A program made the translations under genes and the position numbers. A DNA stretch of 64,000 nucleotides. Origin: Terriglobia bacterium (GTDB lineage: Bacteria > Acidobacteriota > Terriglobia > Terriglobales > Acidobacteriaceae). Location of the stretch: contig JAIQFA010000001.1 in the NCBI GenBank assembly GCA_020073525.1, forward strand, positions 124,001 through 188,000. The letters run 5' to 3'. Below are positions 51,780-60,703 of the stretch, one piece after another. The notes beneath the pieces were generated by a model. The model did no database searches. It was given only the letters and a program-made list of their open reading frames with translations, and was not told the origin of the DNA. Numbering within the stretch: the stretch's first letter is position 1; every line of letters starts with the position of its first letter.

Positions 51780-52949
51780 ATGAACATGCGCGCCGGCCGC
51801 TATCGATGGCTAGCTGCACTCGCTGCCACGTCCGCGATCCTACTGATGTTTAGCGCCTGCCAAGGGTCTGGGTCCAAGGCCTCCGCGGATTCGAGCAAGC
51901 CGAAAAGCTCGGACAACGCGGAACTGTTCACCATCCCGCGGGAGCAGATGTCGCACGTGCAGGTGCTGACCGTTCAACCCTCCACGCTGGCTCGATCCCT
52001 GCGTTTGACAGGAGCCGTCGCCTACAACAATTTTCACACCACACCCGTCATCACGCCGGTGAGCGGGCCAGTCAGCAGGATTGTGGTTGTGCCCGGACAG
52101 AAAGTACGCAAGGGCGAGCCGATGTTGTACGTGGCGAGTCCCGACTATTCGCAGCTCCGCACCAATTACCTGAAGGCACGGGACGCCTATGCCCTGGCCC
52201 AGAAAGCCAATGCCCGAGCACAGGACCTGTATCAACATCACGCGATCGCGGAACAGAATTTGGAGCAGGCGCAGTCCGCCGAGATCCAGGCGGGTGGCGA
52301 CCTGGCATCGACGCAAGCTGCATTGAAAGTGATGGGAATTACGGACCTCGACGCGCTCGTGCAAGGTCCACCTTCGTTTGAAGTTCCGGTGAAAGCGCCG
52401 ATCAACGGCGAGGTCGTCGAGCAGGATGTGTCTGCCGGGCAGCTCCTTCAACCTGGCACTACTCAATGTTTCATGATCTCGGACACGGGTAATGTTTGGG
52501 TTCTGGTCAATATCTATCAAAAGGATTTGCCTTACGTGCGCGTGGGAGATGCGGTCACGATTCAGACCGATACTTACCCGGAAGTCTTCCACGGACGAAT
52601 TTCCTATGTTGCGGCATCGCTCGATCCGAACACGCGCACGCTGCAGGCGCGCATCGAGACCAACAATCCGGGCGAGAAGCTGAAGAAAGATATGTACGTG
52701 GTTGCAACCGTGAACGCGGGCACGATTCCCAATGCCATTGCGCTCCCGGATGCGGCTGTCCTGCGCGATAGCGAGAACCAGCCTTTTGTGTACGCTGCGT
52801 CCGGTGCGAACCAGTTTGGCAGGCGGGCAGTTACGCTCGGGGAAAGCCTGAACGGACAGACGCAGATTACCAGCGGGTTGAAGGCTGGCGACCAAGTGAT
52901 TGGAAACGGTAGCTTGTTTCTGCAGTTTGCGAACTCGCTGCAGCGCTAA
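51780..52949 (+). CDS. RND efflux periplasmic adaptor (HlyD/CusB type)
   Basis: A 389-residue membrane-fusion protein. A lipoprotein-like leader ends at the box LMFSACQGS (Cys near residue 27), after which a low-complexity Ser/Lys linker leads to the adaptor core: barrel and lipoyl halves around VSGPVSRIVVVPGQKVRKGE and INGEVVEQDVSAGQLLQPG, an alpha hairpin (YLKARDAYALAQKANARAQD) and beta-barrel/membrane-proximal parts. It links pump and channel across the periplasm. Methionine- or histidine-rich metal-binding segments typical of CusB or CzcB were not seen, so the substrate is not indicated by this protein. It lies between the channel and pump genes. Confidence 0.92.
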   Translation: MNMRAGRYRWLAALAATSAILLMFSACQGSGSKASADSSKPKSSDNAELFTIPREQMSHVQVLTVQPSTLARSLRLTGAVAYNNFHTTPVITPVSGPVSRIVVVPGQKVRKGEPMLYVASPDYSQLRTNYLKARDAYALAQKANARAQDLYQHHAIAEQNLEQAQSAEIQAGGDLASTQAALKVMGITDLDALVQGPPSFEVPVKAPINGEVVEQDVSAGQLLQPGTTQCFMISDTGNVWVLVNIYQKDLPYVRVGDAVTIQTDTYPEVFHGRISYVAASLDPNTRTLQARIETNNPGEKLKKDMYVVATVNAGTIPNAIALPDAAVLRDSENQPFVYAASGANQFGRRAVTLGESLNGQTQITSGLKAGDQVIGNGSLFLQFANSLQR

Positions 52950-53020
52950 CAGAAGCGCGAAGACTTGAGAATAGTTGCACCAACTCTGGCAAGGGTAGGG
53001 GTAGGGTTCACCACCATCGA

Positions 53021-56000
53021 ATGATCCACCGAATCGTCCAAGCGGCGCTGCGTCAAAGATTTCTCGTGCTGATGCTGACCGCTTTCATCACGGTCGGAGG
53101 CATCATCTCCTTTCAGCGGATGCCGGTGGACGCCTATCCCGACCTCTCGCCTCCGCAGGTCGAAATCATCACCCAGTGGCCCGACCATGCCGCCGAAGAG
53201 GTCGAAAGGTTGGTCACCCTTCCTCTCGAACTCCAGATGAACGGCGTTCCGCGCATGGTGGTGATGCGTTCCAAGTCGCTCTACGGTCTGTCCGATCTCA
53301 TCCTCACGTTTGACGAAAGCACCGACAGCTATTTTGCGCGGCAAATCGTCTTTGAGCGCCTCGCGCAGGCCACGCTGCCCACGGGAGTCATTCCGACCAT
53401 GGCGCCCCTGTTCAGCCCGAGCGGACTGGTGTATCGCTACGTGCTGGAGAGTCCCGACCGCTCGCCGCAAGAACTGAAGACGATCGAGGACTGGGTGGTA
53501 CAGCGAGCCTATCGATCTGTGCCCGGCGTGGCCGACGACTCGGGCCTTGGTGGAACGGTGATGCAATACCAGGTGTTGCTTGATCCGGCGCGCATCTACG
53601 GATATCACCTGACCATTCCGCAAGTGGTCACATCGCTGGCCGCGAATAATTCGAATGCCGGCGGCGGATTTTATTCTCAGGGCGGACAGTTCTACTACGT
53701 GCGCGGCATCGGCTTGGTCCGCAACACGGATGACATCGGAAACATCGTGGTGGGCGCCAACAAGGGAGTGCCGATCCGGGTGCGCGACATCGGAGATGTA
53801 ACCATCGGGCACGCCCCGCGCCTCGGCCAGTTCGGCTATCAGAAAAATGACGACGCCGTCGAGGGCGTCATTCTGATGCTGCGCGGCGAGCAGACACAGA
53901 ACGTGCTGAAAGGGGTCGAGGCGAAAACGGAGGAACTGAACCGCCATATCCTGCCGCCGGACGTCAAAATTCATCCTTATTATGACCGCAGTGAACTGGT
54001 AGACCTCACTACCGACACGGTGGAAGCGAACTTGCTTCGCGGCATGGTGCTGGTTTTGATCGTGCTGATTTTCTTCCTGGTCAGTTTCCGAGCTGCGATC
54101 ATCGTTGCCATCACCATTCCGCTCTCGCTTCTATTCGCCTTCATCGTGCTCCATGCGCATGACGTGGCCGCGAATCTGCTCTCCATCGGCGCGATTGATT
54201 TCGGAATTGTCATCGATGGCACCGTGGTCATGATTGAAAACATCTACCGCGAGCTGGCGTTGCGCGAGGGACAACAATACAACTTGAACGAAGTCATCCT
54301 CGCGGCAGCGAAGGATGTGGACCGCCCCATCTTCTATTCGGTGGCCGTCATCCTCGCCGGGTATCTGCCGATTTACGCGCTCACTGGAGCCTCGGGAAAA
54401 TTGTTCCACCCCATGGCCGAGACTATGTCGTTTGCGCTGGTCGGCGCGCTCATCCTGACGCTCACGCTGATCCCGGTGCTTGCCTCGTACTGGTTCAAAA
54501 AGGGCGTCCACGAGAAACCGAATCGTGCCTTTGAATGGATGAGGCGGAAATACGCAGTTCAGCTGGATTGGGCGCTCAACCGGCCCAAGACCACCATGTT
54601 GATCGCAGCCCTGATCTTCGGAGGGACCCTGCTGCTTATACCCTTCATCGGCGGCGAGTTTATGCCGCACCTCGACGAGGGCGCGCTCTGGGTCCGCGCG
54701 ACCATGCCCTACACCATTTCGTTCGAGGAAGCCAGTAAGATCTCTCCTCAAATTCGCGACATCCTGATGTCGTATCCGCAGGTAACGGTCGTCGGCTCAG
54801 AGTTAGGTCGACCCGACGATGGCACCGATGCTACCGGCTTTTTTAACTGTGAGTTCTATGTAGGCCTGAAGCCGTACAAGGACAAATCGTGGACTGGCGA
54901 GGTAGGCGATAAGAAGGAGTTGATCGAATCGATCAACAAGAAACTCACGGCCTTTCCCGGAATTATTTTCAACTACACCCAGCCCGCCGAAGATGCGGTG
55001 GACGAAGCGCTTACCGGCCTCAAGAGTTCTCTAGCGGTCAAGATCTATGGCGAGGACCTGAACGTGCTTCAGGATAAGGCGATCCAGATCAAGAATGCAC
55101 TGTCCAACGTAGCCGGGTTTACCGAGATTACGGTGGTGCGGGAACTTGGCCAGCCAAGTCTCCTCGTCGATGTTGATCGGGACAAGATTGCACGGTATGG
55201 GATCAACGTCGCGGATGTGGAAGCCGTGATTTCGGCCGCAGTCGGCGGGCAGGCGGTCACCCAGGTCATTCAAGGGGAAAAGCTGTTCGACTTGGTCGTG
55301 CGCATGCAACCCCAATTCCGCAGCAGCGCCCACGACATCGGAAATTTATTAGTAGGCACGCCCGATGGCCAGCAGATCCCGCTCGGCCAGCTTGCCAACA
55401 TTACGCAGGGGAACGGCGCGTCCTTTATCTACCGCGAAAATAACTCCCGTTACATCGGTGTGCAGTACAGCATCGAAGGACGCGACCTGGAGCGGGCGGT
55501 GCGAGACGGCCAGGCTGCCGTGAAGAAGTCCGTCATCCTGCCGCAGGGTTACACCATGTCATGGGGCGGAGAATACAGCCAGTTTCTCGAAGCCAAGTCG
55601 CAGATGTACTTTATTGGCCCGCTGGCGGTGGTGCTGATCTTCATGATCCTGTTTGCGCTTTATGGAAATTTCAAATTCCCGGTCACCATCGCGCTTGGCG
55701 TGATCATGACGGAGCCGGTCGGAGCGTTAGTTGCCCTGAAACTCACGCACACTCCCTTTAGCGTTTCTTCAGTCCTGGGTCTTCTGGCATTGCTTGGCGT
55801 TTCGGTGGAGACGGCCGTCATTCTCGTTTCCTACATCAACAAGCTGCGTCAGGAGGGAATGGGCATTCGCGCCGCTACACGGGAAGCATCGCTGCTTCGG
55901 CTGCGTCCGATCATGATGACGGCGCTGGTCGCCTGCCTCGGATTGCTGCCTGCCGCTCTTTCCACCGGCATCGGATCGGACACGCAAAGGCCATTCGCCA

Positions 56001-56104
56001 TCGTCATCGTTGCTGGCCTCATCTCCCGGCTCTTCATCGGATTCTTCGTCAACCCGGTGCTATACGAGATGGTCGCCCGTGAGGGCGACGTGCTCCAGGT
56101 CTAG
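53021..56104 (+). CDS. czcA: Heavy-metal RND efflux pump (CzcA/CusA family)
   Basis: A 1027-residue inner-membrane proton antiporter, normal length for the heavy-metal RND family. It starts with the first helix VLMLTAFITVGGIISFQRMP and VDAYPDLSPPQVEIITQWPD. In the fourth membrane helix the essential acidic residues appear as DFGIVIDGTVVMIEN, the pattern of CzcA proteins (two Asp and a Glu); the second half repeats the fold, with GALVALKLTHTPFS and VETAVILVSYINKL. The divalent-cation (Czc) form fits better than copper/silver Cus, because the Cus methionine ladder is not obvious, but the substrate is not certain. It closes a channel-adaptor-pump operon; 71 nt separate it from the adaptor. Confidence 0.93.
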   Translation: MIHRIVQAALRQRFLVLMLTAFITVGGIISFQRMPVDAYPDLSPPQVEIITQWPDHAAEEVERLVTLPLELQMNGVPRMVVMRSKSLYGLSDLILTFDESTDSYFARQIVFERLAQATLPTGVIPTMAPLFSPSGLVYRYVLESPDRSPQELKTIEDWVVQRAYRSVPGVADDSGLGGTVMQYQVLLDPARIYGYHLTIPQVVTSLAANNSNAGGGFYSQGGQFYYVRGIGLVRNTDDIGNIVVGANKGVPIRVRDIGDVTIGHAPRLGQFGYQKNDDAVEGVILMLRGEQTQNVLKGVEAKTEELNRHILPPDVKIHPYYDRSELVDLTTDTVEANLLRGMVLVLIVLIFFLVSFRAAIIVAITIPLSLLFAFIVLHAHDVAANLLSIGAIDFGIVIDGTVVMIENIYRELALREGQQYNLNEVILAAAKDVDRPIFYSVAVILAGYLPIYALTGASGKLFHPMAETMSFALVGALILTLTLIPVLASYWFKKGVHEKPNRAFEWMRRKYAVQLDWALNRPKTTMLIAALIFGGTLLLIPFIGGEFMPHLDEGALWVRATMPYTISFEEASKISPQIRDILMSYPQVTVVGSELGRPDDGTDATGFFNCEFYVGLKPYKDKSWTGEVGDKKELIESINKKLTAFPGIIFNYTQPAEDAVDEALTGLKSSLAVKIYGEDLNVLQDKAIQIKNALSNVAGFTEITVVRELGQPSLLVDVDRDKIARYGINVADVEAVISAAVGGQAVTQVIQGEKLFDLVVRMQPQFRSSAHDIGNLLVGTPDGQQIPLGQLANITQGNGASFIYRENNSRYIGVQYSIEGRDLERAVRDGQAAVKKSVILPQGYTMSWGGEYSQFLEAKSQMYFIGPLAVVLIFMILFALYGNFKFPVTIALGVIMTEPVGALVALKLTHTPFSVSSVLGLLALLGVSVETAVILVSYINKLRQEGMGIRAATREASLLRLRPIMMTALVACLGLLPAALSTGIGSDTQRPFAIVIVAGLISRLFIGFFVNPVLYEMVAREGDVLQV

Positions 56105-56105
56105 T

Positions 56106-56226
56106 CTGCATTATTCACGACGGGGTGGAGCAGGCCTTCAGGCCTGCATAAAGAAGCAAGAAACCTGAATGCAGGGCTGGAAGCCCTGCTCCACCCGCAC
56201 CCTTGTGTCCTTCATGAATAGTGCAG
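56106..56226. repeat. 121-bp nested inverted repeat between convergent genes
   Basis: Outer arms 56106-56117 and 56215-56226 (CTGCATTATTCA/TGAATAGTGCAG, one mismatch), inner arms 56123-56134 and 56185-56196 (GGGTGGAGCAGG/CCTGCTCCACCC), and two small hairpins inside (CAGGCCT/AGGCCTG; GCAGGGCT/AGCCCTGC). It starts 2 nt after the pump's stop codon and ends 18 nt before the end of the convergent amylase gene, so it folds at the 3' end of both transcripts and may block read-through or degradation. Confidence 0.8.
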
Positions 56227-56244
56227 GTCTCGACGTTCGTCGTA

Positions 56245-57948
56245 TCAGTTCACTTCGGCGATTAGCAGTCCATAGGGCTCGAGAGTGACTTCAGTGCCTT
56301 TGGCGGATGCTCCGGGCGAAGCAATCAGGGTTTTCACGCTCGCCCGGCGGAATCCCTGCTGGGAAAGATTGAAGGTTGCTTTTTGCGGAGTGGCTGACAT
56401 ATTCAGCGCTACCAGCACAGCCTTTCCTTTGTAGCTGCGCAGGTACGACATCACGTTCGGGTCATCTTGATTGACAGCGACGTAGCTGCCCTCCAATAGT
56501 GCCTCGTTCGTGTGGCGCAGGGCGAGAACCTTCTTGTAGAGACTAAGGATCGAGTTGGGATCCTTCGACTCGCTCGCTACGTTGTGGTTTTCGTAGCTGG
56601 GCGGCACCGGCAGCCACGGATCCTTCTTGCTGAATCCGGCGTTGGGTGCGGTGTTCCACTGCATGGGCGTCCGTTCGCCATCGCGGCCTTTCTCTTTCGG
56701 CCAACCCGTGCGGCCGATCGGATCTTTCACGTCTTCCTTGCGCGTGGGATCGTTGTTCTCCATCCCAATTTCTTCGCCGTAGTACATGATCGGCGTTCCG
56801 CGCAATGTCAGGTAAAAGGCGCCCATCATCTTGGCGATCGCGTCATTGTTCTTGCCGTTTCCGTAGCGGTTGTAGGAACGGATCATGTCGTGATTGCTGA
56901 TCACGAATACGGGCCACCCGTGCGCGCCATCCACGGCCGCGATCTGGCGCCGGAATTCCGGTGGAGAAAGTTCGTTGATGGTGGTGAACATGAAGTCCAT
57001 GGGCATCTGCAGTTCATTCCCGCCCTGCCCGTAATAGCGATCAAGCTCCGCCACGTTGGACGTCCAGGTTTCGCCGATGAGCACCGCGTCCGATTCGTCA
57101 GCCACTTTCCGCAGCTTCTGCAACTCCTCGTGAACCTCGGAGAAATTCGTGTTGTTTTTGTTCTCCTCGATGGGATCACCCTGCGCATTGGTGCCGGGAA
57201 GAACGGGATTGTCGTGCAACTCGGGATCTTCAAACAGGGTGTCCACCGCATCCAGACGGAATCCGGCAACACCGCGCTTGTACCACCAGCGCGTGGTATC
57301 GAGCATCACCTTCTCGACCGCGGGATTGCGCCAGTTCAGGTCCGGTTGTTGCGCGTAGAAGTAATGATAGTAGTACTGGTTGGTGCCGGAATCGAGTGTC
57401 CATGCCGAGCCGCCAAAAATTGAAATCCAGTTGTTGGGAGGCTGGCCGGGCGCTTTGCCATCGTGCCAGATGTACCAGTCGCGGTGCGGTGCATTGCGCG
57501 AAGACTTCGAATCCAGAAACCAGGGGTGCTGGTCGGAGGTGTGATTCGGGACGAAATCCATGATGACGCGGACGTGATGCTTGTTGCCCTCGGCCACCAT
57601 GCGATCGAAATCGGCGAGATCTCCGTACATGGGGTCGATGTTGCGGTAGTCGGCAACGTCATAGCCGAAATCAACCTGCGGCGAGGGATAGCAGGGAGTG
57701 ATCCAGATGGCATCCACTCCCAATTCACGCAGGTAACTCATTTTGGAGCTGATGCCGTTGAGGTCGCCGACGCCGTCGCTGTTGCTGTCGGCAAAGCTGC
57801 GAGGATAGATTTCGTAAAACACGGCGTGTTGCCACCATTGATGGCCTTCCGCATCGACCGTCTTTGTCTGCGCCGCGGCAAAGAGCGAATACAACAAGGC
57901 CAGCAATGGCAGAATCAGGATGGGCAACGACGACCGCCTGGGCAGCAT
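56245..57948 (-). CDS. Secreted GH13 alpha-glucosidase
   Basis: A 567-residue glycoside hydrolase of family 13. The signal peptide is LPILILPLLALLYSLFAAAQ. The (beta/alpha)8 barrel has DFVPNHTSDQHPWFLDSKSS (region I), GFRLDAVDTLFED (nucleophile Asp), LIGETWTSN (acid/base Glu) and FVISNHDM (transition-state Asp); QPDLNWRNP is the region V sequence typical of oligo-1,6-glucosidases and alpha-glucosidases. A C-terminal beta domain is present (SYVAVNQDDPNVMSYLRS). The export signal is uncommon for this subfamily, which is usually cytoplasmic; it suggests digestion of short alpha-glucans outside the inner membrane. The ATG at 57948 has GGAG 9 nt upstream; the TTG at 57966 is ignored. Confidence 0.93.
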   Translation of the reverse strand: MLPRRSSLPILILPLLALLYSLFAAAQTKTVDAEGHQWWQHAVFYEIYPRSFADSNSDGVGDLNGISSKMSYLRELGVDAIWITPCYPSPQVDFGYDVADYRNIDPMYGDLADFDRMVAEGNKHHVRVIMDFVPNHTSDQHPWFLDSKSSRNAPHRDWYIWHDGKAPGQPPNNWISIFGGSAWTLDSGTNQYYYHYFYAQQPDLNWRNPAVEKVMLDTTRWWYKRGVAGFRLDAVDTLFEDPELHDNPVLPGTNAQGDPIEENKNNTNFSEVHEELQKLRKVADESDAVLIGETWTSNVAELDRYYGQGGNELQMPMDFMFTTINELSPPEFRRQIAAVDGAHGWPVFVISNHDMIRSYNRYGNGKNNDAIAKMMGAFYLTLRGTPIMYYGEEIGMENNDPTRKEDVKDPIGRTGWPKEKGRDGERTPMQWNTAPNAGFSKKDPWLPVPPSYENHNVASESKDPNSILSLYKKVLALRHTNEALLEGSYVAVNQDDPNVMSYLRSYKGKAVLVALNMSATPQKATFNLSQQGFRRASVKTLIASPGASAKGTEVTLEPYGLLIAEVN

Positions 57949-58547
57949 GAATGTTTTCTCCTGCAAAGAACATAAAGCGGTCGCGGAAAGTTAGCAAATG
58001 AAGTTAGATGGTGGAGAGCTGGGCGCCCCGCCCGGCATCCCCCCGCTGCTTGCTTCTATAGTCAGGTTGGATGTAAGGAAGACTTCCAATTATAGGGAGA
58101 ATCCGAGTCGGACAGGGATAGGTTACTTGGTTACCTTTACGTGGTGACTTTCGAGCAGCCCGCCGCGACACAGGTCACGGGGCATCGTTGGAGTTTTCGT
58201 TCAAGTTGGAGCGCGAGTAATCACTTTCCCGGTGGTGGTCACAGTGATGAGTGACTGCAATCACTGATCGACCCTATTGATCCGGGAGATAACCGATATC
58301 GTCACATCCCGGGGTGCTGTCGGCCGGAAGGGCACGTTGGAGCCACAGTATATGGGCGGAAGAAGAGAGAAAACCGGTATCGCGCAATACTGCATTCATT
58401 CTTAGTCTCGCAAGTTAACAGCGCGCCACCGTTGGCTTCGGTCTCGATCCCCGCCCCTCCACGACTCCACGGATAGCACAACTCAGGTTCGCGAAAATGT
58501 TTCGGCCTTGAGTTCACGGGGAATTGCCGACGCGCAGGAAGGCGCTT
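57949..58547. other. Gene-free 600-bp interval upstream of the hydrogenase operon
   Basis: The divergent amylase and hydrogenase genes are fed from here. No gene is evident. A GC-rich hairpin-like stretch of the dispersed type is at 58010-58040, and a dyad resembling a Crp/Fnr-family site is at 58250-58265. A sigma-54 type GG-N10-GC promoter could not be placed with confidence. Confidence 0.55.
58250..58265. promoter_or_regulatory. Possible Crp/Fnr-family operator
   Basis: AGTGACTGCAATCACT: a perfect 5-bp dyad around 6 nt, with GTGA-N6-TCAC as in the Crp core consensus. It lies 283 nt upstream of hybO in a segment with further TCAC and GTGA words. Short dyads arise by chance, so this is tentative. 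Confidence 0.3.
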
Positions 58548-59759
58548 ATGTCCAAGCAACCAACCATTGCAGAACATCTCAAGGCTTGCGGAGTTTCCCG
58601 TAGAAGTTTCATCCAGTTATGCGGAATGGTGATGGCGAGCGCGCCAGTCGGCTTGGCGCTCACTAGCAACAAGTCGGTCCTACAGGTAGCCCAGGTGATC
58701 GGCAAGACCAAGCGACCCTCGGTGATCTGGCTGCATTTCCAAGACTGCACAGGCTGCACCGAAACTTTGCTGCGCACCTCTGCTCCCGACGCTGCTCACC
58801 TCATCCTCGACATAATCTCGCTCGATTACCACGAGACCTTGATGGCTGCCTCGGGCGCGCAGGCCGAAGCGGCATTGCGCTCCGCCATCGCCGACAACGC
58901 CGGCAAATATGTGCTGGTGGTGGAAGGCGCAATTCCGACCAGGGATGACGGCGTGTACATGCAGATGGGTGGCAGGCCGGCAGTCCAGGTGTTGAGAGAA
59001 GTTGCGTCCAAGGCCGCGGCGGTGATTGCCATCGGTTCCTGCGCTTCGTGGGGCGGTGTGCCGTCGGCAGATCCCAATCCCACAGGTGCGGTTGGCGTTG
59101 ACTCGGTCGTGTCGGGCAAACCCATCGTGAACCTCCCCGGTTGCCCTCCCAATCCTTACAACCTGCTGGCCCTGGTTCTGGAATACGTCACCATGAACCG
59201 GCTGCCCGCGCTCGACGAGTTCAGCCGGCCGAAGTTCGCCTATGAGCGTGTGATCCACGAAAATTGCCCGCGACGCGCCCACTTCGACGCTGGCCGGTTT
59301 GCGGCTTCCTTCGGAGACGAGGGGCACCGCATGGGTTGGTGTCTCTACAAGCTCGGATGCAAGGGACCGATTACTCACGCCGCCTGTTCCACGCGACATT
59401 TCAACGAGATTCCCGGCGTGTGGCCGATCGGCATCGGAGCGCCCTGCGTCGGTTGCACGGAAAAAGGCGTGGTGTGGCGAATGGGTACGTTCGAAACCGT
59501 CCCGATTCACCTGGCAACTCCACCCGATACCTACCCGCCGATTTACAGCGGCACCGGTGGAATCAAGGCAGGCGCGGCGGCGCTGGTAGGCGTCGTGGCG
59601 GGAGCAGTAGGCGGTGCTACCTGGGTTGCGTCGCAGCGTTTTCAGAGCAGCGCCGAGGCTGGCGTGAGACGAGTCGCGGCTGATCACGCCCACGCGGAAA
59701 AACTCAAGGCGTCGAGCGCCCAGAAGATCGATAAGCCGACCGACAAGAGAGAGGACTGA
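58548..59759 (+). CDS. hybO: [NiFe] hydrogenase small subunit (Hyd-2-like, group 1)
   Basis: A 403-residue iron-sulfur subunit of a membrane-bound uptake hydrogenase. The twin-arginine signal SRRSFIQLCGMVMA is at residues 17-30. The proximal cluster ligands include Cys67 and Cys70 in DCTGCTETLLR, with Gly and Thr where the oxygen-tolerant six-cysteine type has extra Cys; other ligands are in GSCASWGGV and PGCPPN, and distal/medial clusters in HENCPRR, CLYKLGCKGPITHAAC and GAPCVGCTEKG. A hydrophobic helix (AAALVGVVAGAVGGATWVAS) near 345 anchors it to the membrane. The ATG at 58548 has an AGGAAGG ribosome binding site. The subunit passes electrons from H2 to HybA/HybB. Confidence 0.95.
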   Translation: MSKQPTIAEHLKACGVSRRSFIQLCGMVMASAPVGLALTSNKSVLQVAQVIGKTKRPSVIWLHFQDCTGCTETLLRTSAPDAAHLILDIISLDYHETLMAASGAQAEAALRSAIADNAGKYVLVVEGAIPTRDDGVYMQMGGRPAVQVLREVASKAAAVIAIGSCASWGGVPSADPNPTGAVGVDSVVSGKPIVNLPGCPPNPYNLLALVLEYVTMNRLPALDEFSRPKFAYERVIHENCPRRAHFDAGRFAASFGDEGHRMGWCLYKLGCKGPITHAACSTRHFNEIPGVWPIGIGAPCVGCTEKGVVWRMGTFETVPIHLATPPDTYPPIYSGTGGIKAGAAALVGVVAGAVGGATWVASQRFQSSAEAGVRRVAADHAHAEKLKASSAQKIDKPTDKRED

Positions 59760-59760
59760 A

Positions 59761-60693
59761 GTGGCCATCACTCGGCGAGAACTGATCTCGAACATCGCCA
59801 AGGCCGGAGTGCCGGCTGCTGTGGTCATGACTGTCGGCGCCGAAAGCCTGCATGCGGAGACCGAGCACATTCCGGTTCCCAGCGCCGCAGTCGGGTTGCT
59901 CTATGACGCCAGTATCTGCATCGGATGCAAAGCCTGCGTGGCAGCCTGTGCCGAGGCGAACGACACGCCGCCCGATACCCGCGGTGACGCACTGCACCAG
60001 TCGCCTTCCGACCTCAACGATGTCACCCGCAACATCATCAAGCTGTACAAACCCGAAGACGGCTCGCCTTCGTCGTTCGTGAAGCGCCAGTGCATGCACT
60101 GTTTCGATCCGGCTTGTGCGGCCGGCTGTCCCTTCCAGGCGCTGCACAAGGATCCACTAACCGGCATCGTGAGTTGGACAGCCGAAGAATGCATCGGCTG
60201 CCGCTACTGCACGATCACTTGTCCGTATCACATCCCGCGTTTCCAGTGGCAGGGTTACAACCCACGTGTCACGAAATGCGAGTTGTGCAGCGGTCGCCTG
60301 GAAAAGGGCTTGAAGCCGGGTTGCACCACCGTTTGCCCCACCGGCGCCGTGATCTTTGGTCCGCGCACGGTCTTGCTGTCCGAGGCCCACCAGCGCATCA
60401 ACAACAATCCCGGCCGCTACTACCAGGACCGCGTGTACGGGGAAACCGATAACGGTGGCACGCAGGCTCTGTATCTGTCTCGCGTCCCCTTCGAAAAACT
60501 TGGCCTGCCTGAACTGGGATCGGAGTCGGTGCCCGCCAGAACCCTGCGCTGGCAGAGACGCCTTTATCAGTATTTCGCGCTGCCGGCTGTGTTGTATGTC
60601 GGCCTGGTGCAGGTAATTCGCAAGAGCCTGAAAGGGCACGAGCACGAAGCCCATGAACGCGAAAAAGAAACCGGTTTGAGGGCGCAACTATGA
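59761..60693 (+). CDS. hybA: Hydrogenase iron-sulfur electron-transfer subunit
   Basis: A 310-residue ferredoxin-like protein with a Tat-like start (TRRELISNIAKAGVPAAVVM) and sixteen cysteines for four [4Fe-4S] clusters: CIGCKACVAAC, CMHCFDPACAAGCP, CIGCRYCTITCP and CELCSGRLEKG...CTTVCP. Near the C-terminus LYQYFALPAVLYVGLVQVI forms a membrane helix, as in HybA. It accepts electrons from the small subunit and gives them to HybB. The GTG start stands 1 nt after the hybO stop. The partner arrangement is like the second (HybOABC) hydrogenase of enterobacteria. Confidence 0.94.
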   Translation: MAITRRELISNIAKAGVPAAVVMTVGAESLHAETEHIPVPSAAVGLLYDASICIGCKACVAACAEANDTPPDTRGDALHQSPSDLNDVTRNIIKLYKPEDGSPSSFVKRQCMHCFDPACAAGCPFQALHKDPLTGIVSWTAEECIGCRYCTITCPYHIPRFQWQGYNPRVTKCELCSGRLEKGLKPGCTTVCPTGAVIFGPRTVLLSEAHQRINNNPGRYYQDRVYGETDNGGTQALYLSRVPFEKLGLPELGSESVPARTLRWQRRLYQYFALPAVLYVGLVQVIRKSLKGHEHEAHEREKETGLRAQL

Positions 60694-60703
60694 GGGCCCA
60701 AAT

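Noticed and set aside
57949-58547. Sigma-54 promoter before the hydrogenase
   Set aside because: A GGGCACGTTGGAGCC stretch is near the consensus spacing, but the -12 GC is missing.
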